A stretch of 8,249 nt of DNA, taken from contig JAIFMH010000319.1 of the NCBI GenBank assembly GCA_020048595.1, forward strand, positions 1 to 8,249. Direction: 5' to 3'. Shown piece after piece: positions 6,504-8,249 of this stretch. Below the pieces are notes generated by a model. The model was not told the origin of the DNA, ran no database searches, and saw only the letters and a list, made by a program, of their open reading frames with translations. Origin of the DNA: Bacteroidota bacterium. Its GTDB lineage: Bacteria > Bacteroidota > Bacteroidia > Bacteroidales > UBA4417. Positions within the stretch are counted from its first letter, which is position 1; the number at the start of each line of letters is the position of its first letter. A program made the translations under genes and the position numbers.

Positions 6504-6545
6504 TTATTAACGCTTAAACCTGTATTATTAACGCTTAAACCAGTA
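6504..6545 (+). repeat. Tandem pair of 21-bp direct repeats, candidate operator
   Basis: Two adjacent 21-base units, at 6504-6524 and 6525-6545, are identical except at one position (T or A at base 18). The shared core is TTATTAACGCTTAAACC. Each unit contains TTAA-CGC-TTAA, a dyad with 4-base arms. A period of 21 bases places the two cores on the same face of the helix, as in cooperative repressor or activator sites. The pair ends 26 bases before the start codon of the oxidoreductase gene, so control of that gene is the simplest reading. No candidate regulator gene lies next to it in the window. Confidence 0.65.
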
Positions 6546-6571
6546 CTAAAACAAACTGATACCAGAATACC

Positions 6572-7516
6572 ATGAAAGCATTTTATAAGCTATCCTTTAA
6601 AAAATCGGAAACCTCTGTTTATGGCGAACTTCCTGATCCTGTTGCTGAAGAGAACCAGATGCTGATTGAGGTAAAAGCTGTTTCGATAAATCCGGTTGAC
6701 TACAAATTAAATAATGCCAATACCGGTTTTATGCCGGGGGCAAAATTACCTAAGATTGTGGGTACTGATTTTGCCGGAATTGTCAGGAAACCCGCAGGCG
6801 GTGACACTAAATTTAAACCAGGCGACAGAGTGTATGGAGCTACACCCATCTTTTTAGGAAAACCAGGGTCGCTGGCCGAATTGCTTGTAACAGAATCGAA
6901 AAACGCCAGGCTTATCCCGGATGGAATGTCGTTTCAGGAAGCAGCCTCACTTCCGGTTGCAGCCCTTACGGCACTAAACGGACTGAGGCGATGTGGTGTA
7001 AGTGCCGGTACCAACCTGCTTATAAATGGAGCCACCGGGGGTGTCGGCCATTTTGCAGTTCAGATTGCCAAAGCAAAAGGAGCTATAGTAACTGCATCGT
7101 GCAGTGCAGGAAACAGAGCCCTGGCTTTGCAGTTGGGAGCTGATAAAGTAATCGGCTACAGGAAAGAAGATATGGCACTGATGTCAGGCATGTTCGATGC
7201 TATACTTGATGCCTGGGGTCAGATGAAATTTAACGATATTTTCCGTTTACTTAAAAAAGGAGGCACTTATGCATCACCCCTTATTTTGCTTGCTCCTGCT
7301 TTTTTAACACAGGTAGTGTGGTTGTTTTCGCGCAAAACGATAACATCATCGAACATGCGCAAGCGGCCGGAGGATTATGAGGAAATTGAAAAGCTGTTCA
7401 GTGAGAATAAGTTAAAACCGCTAATAGAAAACACTTTCCCTTTGGAAAAAGCTTCTGAGGCATTTAAATTTGCAGAAAACGGAAAGCCAAGAGGAAAAGT
7501 TATTATTACTTTTTAA
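6572..7516 (+). CDS. NAD(P)-dependent MDR oxidoreductase, quinone-reductase type
   Basis: This 314-residue cytoplasmic enzyme belongs to the medium-chain dehydrogenase/reductase superfamily in the zinc-free quinone oxidoreductase branch (QOR/RTN4IP1-like). Residues 1-120 form the GroES-like catalytic domain, with SINPVDYKL (38-46), the glycine-rich GTDFAGIV (64-71) and FKPGDRVYG (81-89). Residues about 120-260 form the Rossmann fold with the nucleotide motif NGATGGVGHFA (152-162). The C-terminus returns to the catalytic domain, with FPLEKASEAFKFAENGKPRGKVII. The cysteine and histidine ligands of zinc alcohol dehydrogenases are absent. The NADPH-versus-NADH preference and the true substrate (quinone or enone) cannot be read. 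Length is normal. It stands alone between non-coding spacers, preceded by a tandem repeat pair that may regulate it. No Shine-Dalgarno sequence is seen, and the ATG begins at the expected N-terminal MKAFYKL. Confidence 0.9.
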   Translation: MKAFYKLSFKKSETSVYGELPDPVAEENQMLIEVKAVSINPVDYKLNNANTGFMPGAKLPKIVGTDFAGIVRKPAGGDTKFKPGDRVYGATPIFLGKPGSLAELLVTESKNARLIPDGMSFQEAASLPVAALTALNGLRRCGVSAGTNLLINGATGGVGHFAVQIAKAKGAIVTASCSAGNRALALQLGADKVIGYRKEDMALMSGMFDAILDAWGQMKFNDIFRLLKKGGTYASPLILLAPAFLTQVVWLFSRKTITSSNMRKRPEDYEEIEKLFSENKLKPLIENTFPLEKASEAFKFAENGKPRGKVIITF

Positions 7517-7588
7517 TCAGATAGCCTGGAGGTATGAGTCTTTTAATTTGAAATACAGAGAGTAATGAGACAGGAGTATGCTACACTC

Positions 7589-7609
7589 TCAGATATCAAC
7601 CATCAGACT
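7589..7609. repeat. Degenerate heptamer tract (TCAnnnn, 3 units)
   Basis: Three 7-bp units, TCAGATA, TCAACCA and TCAGACT, share TCA at each start and resemble decayed TCAAACA units like those at 3338-3365. The tract lies in the non-coding space 7517-7714, between the oxidoreductase gene and the tRNA terminator. I see no gene in that space. The only other dyad is GAGAGT/ACTCTC at about 7560-7590 with a 21-base loop. Confidence 0.35.
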
Positions 7610-7715
7610 GTTAAAACTATAACTCACAGGATTGGATAAGAAAGCCATTATTCAATTATCCGTGACGTTTAAACAGGATAACAAACATTCAGCCGGCACA
7701 GGCAAGTGTGAGATT

Positions 7716-7750
7716 AAAAAAAATTCCCCGCTGAAAACAGCAGGGAATTT
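7716..7750 (-). terminator. Intrinsic terminator of tRNA-Leu
   Basis: On the minus strand a 13-bp stem with one mismatch is formed by 7750-7738 and 7733-7721, around a TTTT loop (7737-7734). The GC-rich inner part is GCTG/CAGC plus CCC/GGG. A run of eight T residues follows (7723-7716, the first three within the stem). It begins about ten bases after the tRNA 3' end, so it terminates that transcript. On the plus strand the stem is followed by only five T, so any bidirectional action would be weak. Confidence 0.88.
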
Positions 7751-7760
7751 TTATTTAATG

Positions 7761-7843
7761 TACCCCGGGCCGGAATCGAACCGGCACGAACAGAGTTCAT
7801 CGGTTTTTGAGACCGACGCGTCTACCAATTCCGCCACCGGGGC
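7761..7843 (-). tRNA. tRNA-Leu (anticodon CAA)
   Basis: The 83-nt minus-strand sequence folds as a class II tRNA. The acceptor stem is GCCCCGG with CCGGGGT (G-U at the first pair). The D-arm contains GGCGGAATTGGTAGACGC. The anticodon stem TCGGT/ACCGA encloses loop CTCAAAA, with anticodon CAA at 7809-7807 reading UUG leucine codons. The long variable arm GAAC-TCT-GTTC is typical of tRNA-Leu. The T-arm is GCCGG-TTCGAAT-CCGGC. The discriminator is A73, as leucyl-tRNA synthetase requires. CCA is not encoded and must be added after transcription. Confidence 0.97.
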
Positions 7844-7854
7844 AAACTGGAGTG

Positions 7855-7862
7855 CAAAGGTA
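7855..7862 (-). promoter_or_regulatory. Promoter (-7 element) of tRNA-Leu
   Basis: On the minus strand this is TACCTTTG, a full match to TAnnTTTG, 11 bases before the mature 5' end of the tRNA. That spacing would start transcription just ahead of the tRNA, as expected for a stable RNA gene. A GTGACA hexamer lies a little further upstream (around 7870-7876), but not at the usual -33 distance. Confidence 0.6.
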
Positions 7863-7924
7863 ATTATTTTTGTCACTCCACATTATAAGATATTCGTTTT
7901 TTTGAAAGTAATCTATTTCAGAGT

Positions 7925-7978
7925 CTTGAACCCTTCAACGCGAAGGAATTTGAACGCGAAGCATTTGAACATTGAACA
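7925..7978. repeat. TTGAAC repeat cluster with embedded heptamers
   Basis: The hexamer TTGAAC occurs four times, starting at 7925, 7950, 7965 and 7972. The last two form a perfect heptamer pair, TTGAACA-TTGAACA (7965-7978). Two 16-bp near-copies sharing AACGCGAAG (7935-7950 and 7951-7966) are superimposed. The first contains a small dyad CCTTC-aacgc-GAAGG (7932-7946). The cluster lies between the tRNA promoter and the 3' end of the pseudouridine synthase gene, and encodes nothing recognisable. Confidence 0.65.
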
Positions 7979-8024
7979 ACTCAAGCCTCCAAATTCCTCT
8001 CTATCTTTCCTGTACTATCCAAAC

Positions 8025-8249
8025 TTATTTTATCATTTTCAGGAAGTTAACCTCCTTTTCGGTAAGGAAACGCCAGCGTCCACGTGGTAAATCTTTCTTA
8101 TTCAGACCTGCAAAGATCATCCTGTCGAGTTTTACTACTTCATAACCAAGGGCTTCAAAAATACGGCGGACAATCCGGTTTTTACCCGAATGGAGCTCAA
8201 CACCAATTTCCTTTTTGCTCTTTCCGCTTTCGTCGTACGAAATCTCGTC
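8025..8249 (-). CDS. rRNA pseudouridine synthase, RsuA/RluB family, C-terminal part
   Basis: These are the last 74 codons and stop of a gene whose start lies beyond the right edge. The translation contains the C-terminal hallmark of RsuA/RluB/RluE/RluF enzymes: EIGVELHSGKNRIVRRIFE (14-32), then LGYEVVKLDRMIFAGL, then LPRGRWRFLTEKEV. Enzymes of this family isomerise a single uridine in 16S or 23S rRNA to pseudouridine. The catalytic aspartate and the N-terminal S4 RNA-binding domain would be in the missing part. The GRWR-type ending fits RluB (23S U2605 in E. coli numbering) best, but the subfamily cannot be settled from this fragment. The gene ends normally at TAA, about 180 bases from the tRNA gene on the same strand. 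Confidence 0.92.
   Translation of the reverse strand, partial: DEISYDESGKSKKEIGVELHSGKNRIVRRIFEALGYEVVKLDRMIFAGLNKKDLPRGRWRFLTEKEVNFLKMIK

Noticed and set aside
7632..8090. Plus-strand open reading frame of 152 codons
   Set aside because: It runs straight through the tRNA-Leu gene and its terminator on the opposite strand and ends inside the pseudouridine synthase gene. The translation has no recognisable domain.

Overview
The window looks like a chromosomal segment from a member of the Bacteroidota, probably Bacteroidales or a relative. Several signs agree. Start codons lack strong Shine-Dalgarno sequences. Matches to the Bacteroidota -7 promoter element TAnnTTTG lie just upstream of several genes. 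The tRNA gene does not encode CCA. There is a MORN-repeat secreted protein and a lipoprotein of a type common in this phylum, and the xylose isomerase is the class II form typical of Bacteroidota and anaerobic fungi.

Positions 1-4263, all on the minus strand, form a D-xylose catabolic locus. Read in the direction of transcription, it holds an AraC-family regulator (4263-3370), a xylulokinase xylB (3202-1727), a xylose isomerase xylA (1653-328) and the N-terminal part of a xylose/H+ symporter xylE (326 to the window edge). Xylose would enter through XylE, be isomerised to xylulose by XylA and be phosphorylated to xylulose-5-phosphate by XylB for the pentose phosphate pathway. A likely promoter precedes xylB, which suggests that xylB-xylA-xylE is one transcription unit with the regulator as a separate unit upstream.

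Positions 4264-6571 are a looser, more AT-rich accessory stretch on the plus strand. It holds a non-coding spacer of about 400 bases, a secreted MORN-repeat protein of unknown role (4664-5629), and a small lipoprotein gene (5883-6383) broken by an in-frame TAA just after the lipobox cysteine. Positions 6572-7516 encode a zinc-free quinone-oxidoreductase-like MDR enzyme. It is preceded by a near-perfect tandem pair of 21-bp repeats that overlap its probable transcription start.

Positions 7517-8249 hold housekeeping genes on the minus strand: tRNA-Leu(CAA) with a strong intrinsic terminator, and the C-terminal end of an RsuA/RluB-type rRNA pseudouridine synthase.

The core genes are ordinary. 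The features that stand out are the interrupted lipoprotein, the 21-bp repeat pair, and a recurring pattern of short 7-bp-period tandem repeats. The heptamers have different sequences but the same period, and they occur in five separate intergenic spaces. I saw no CRISPR array, complete insertion sequence or recognisable defence system.
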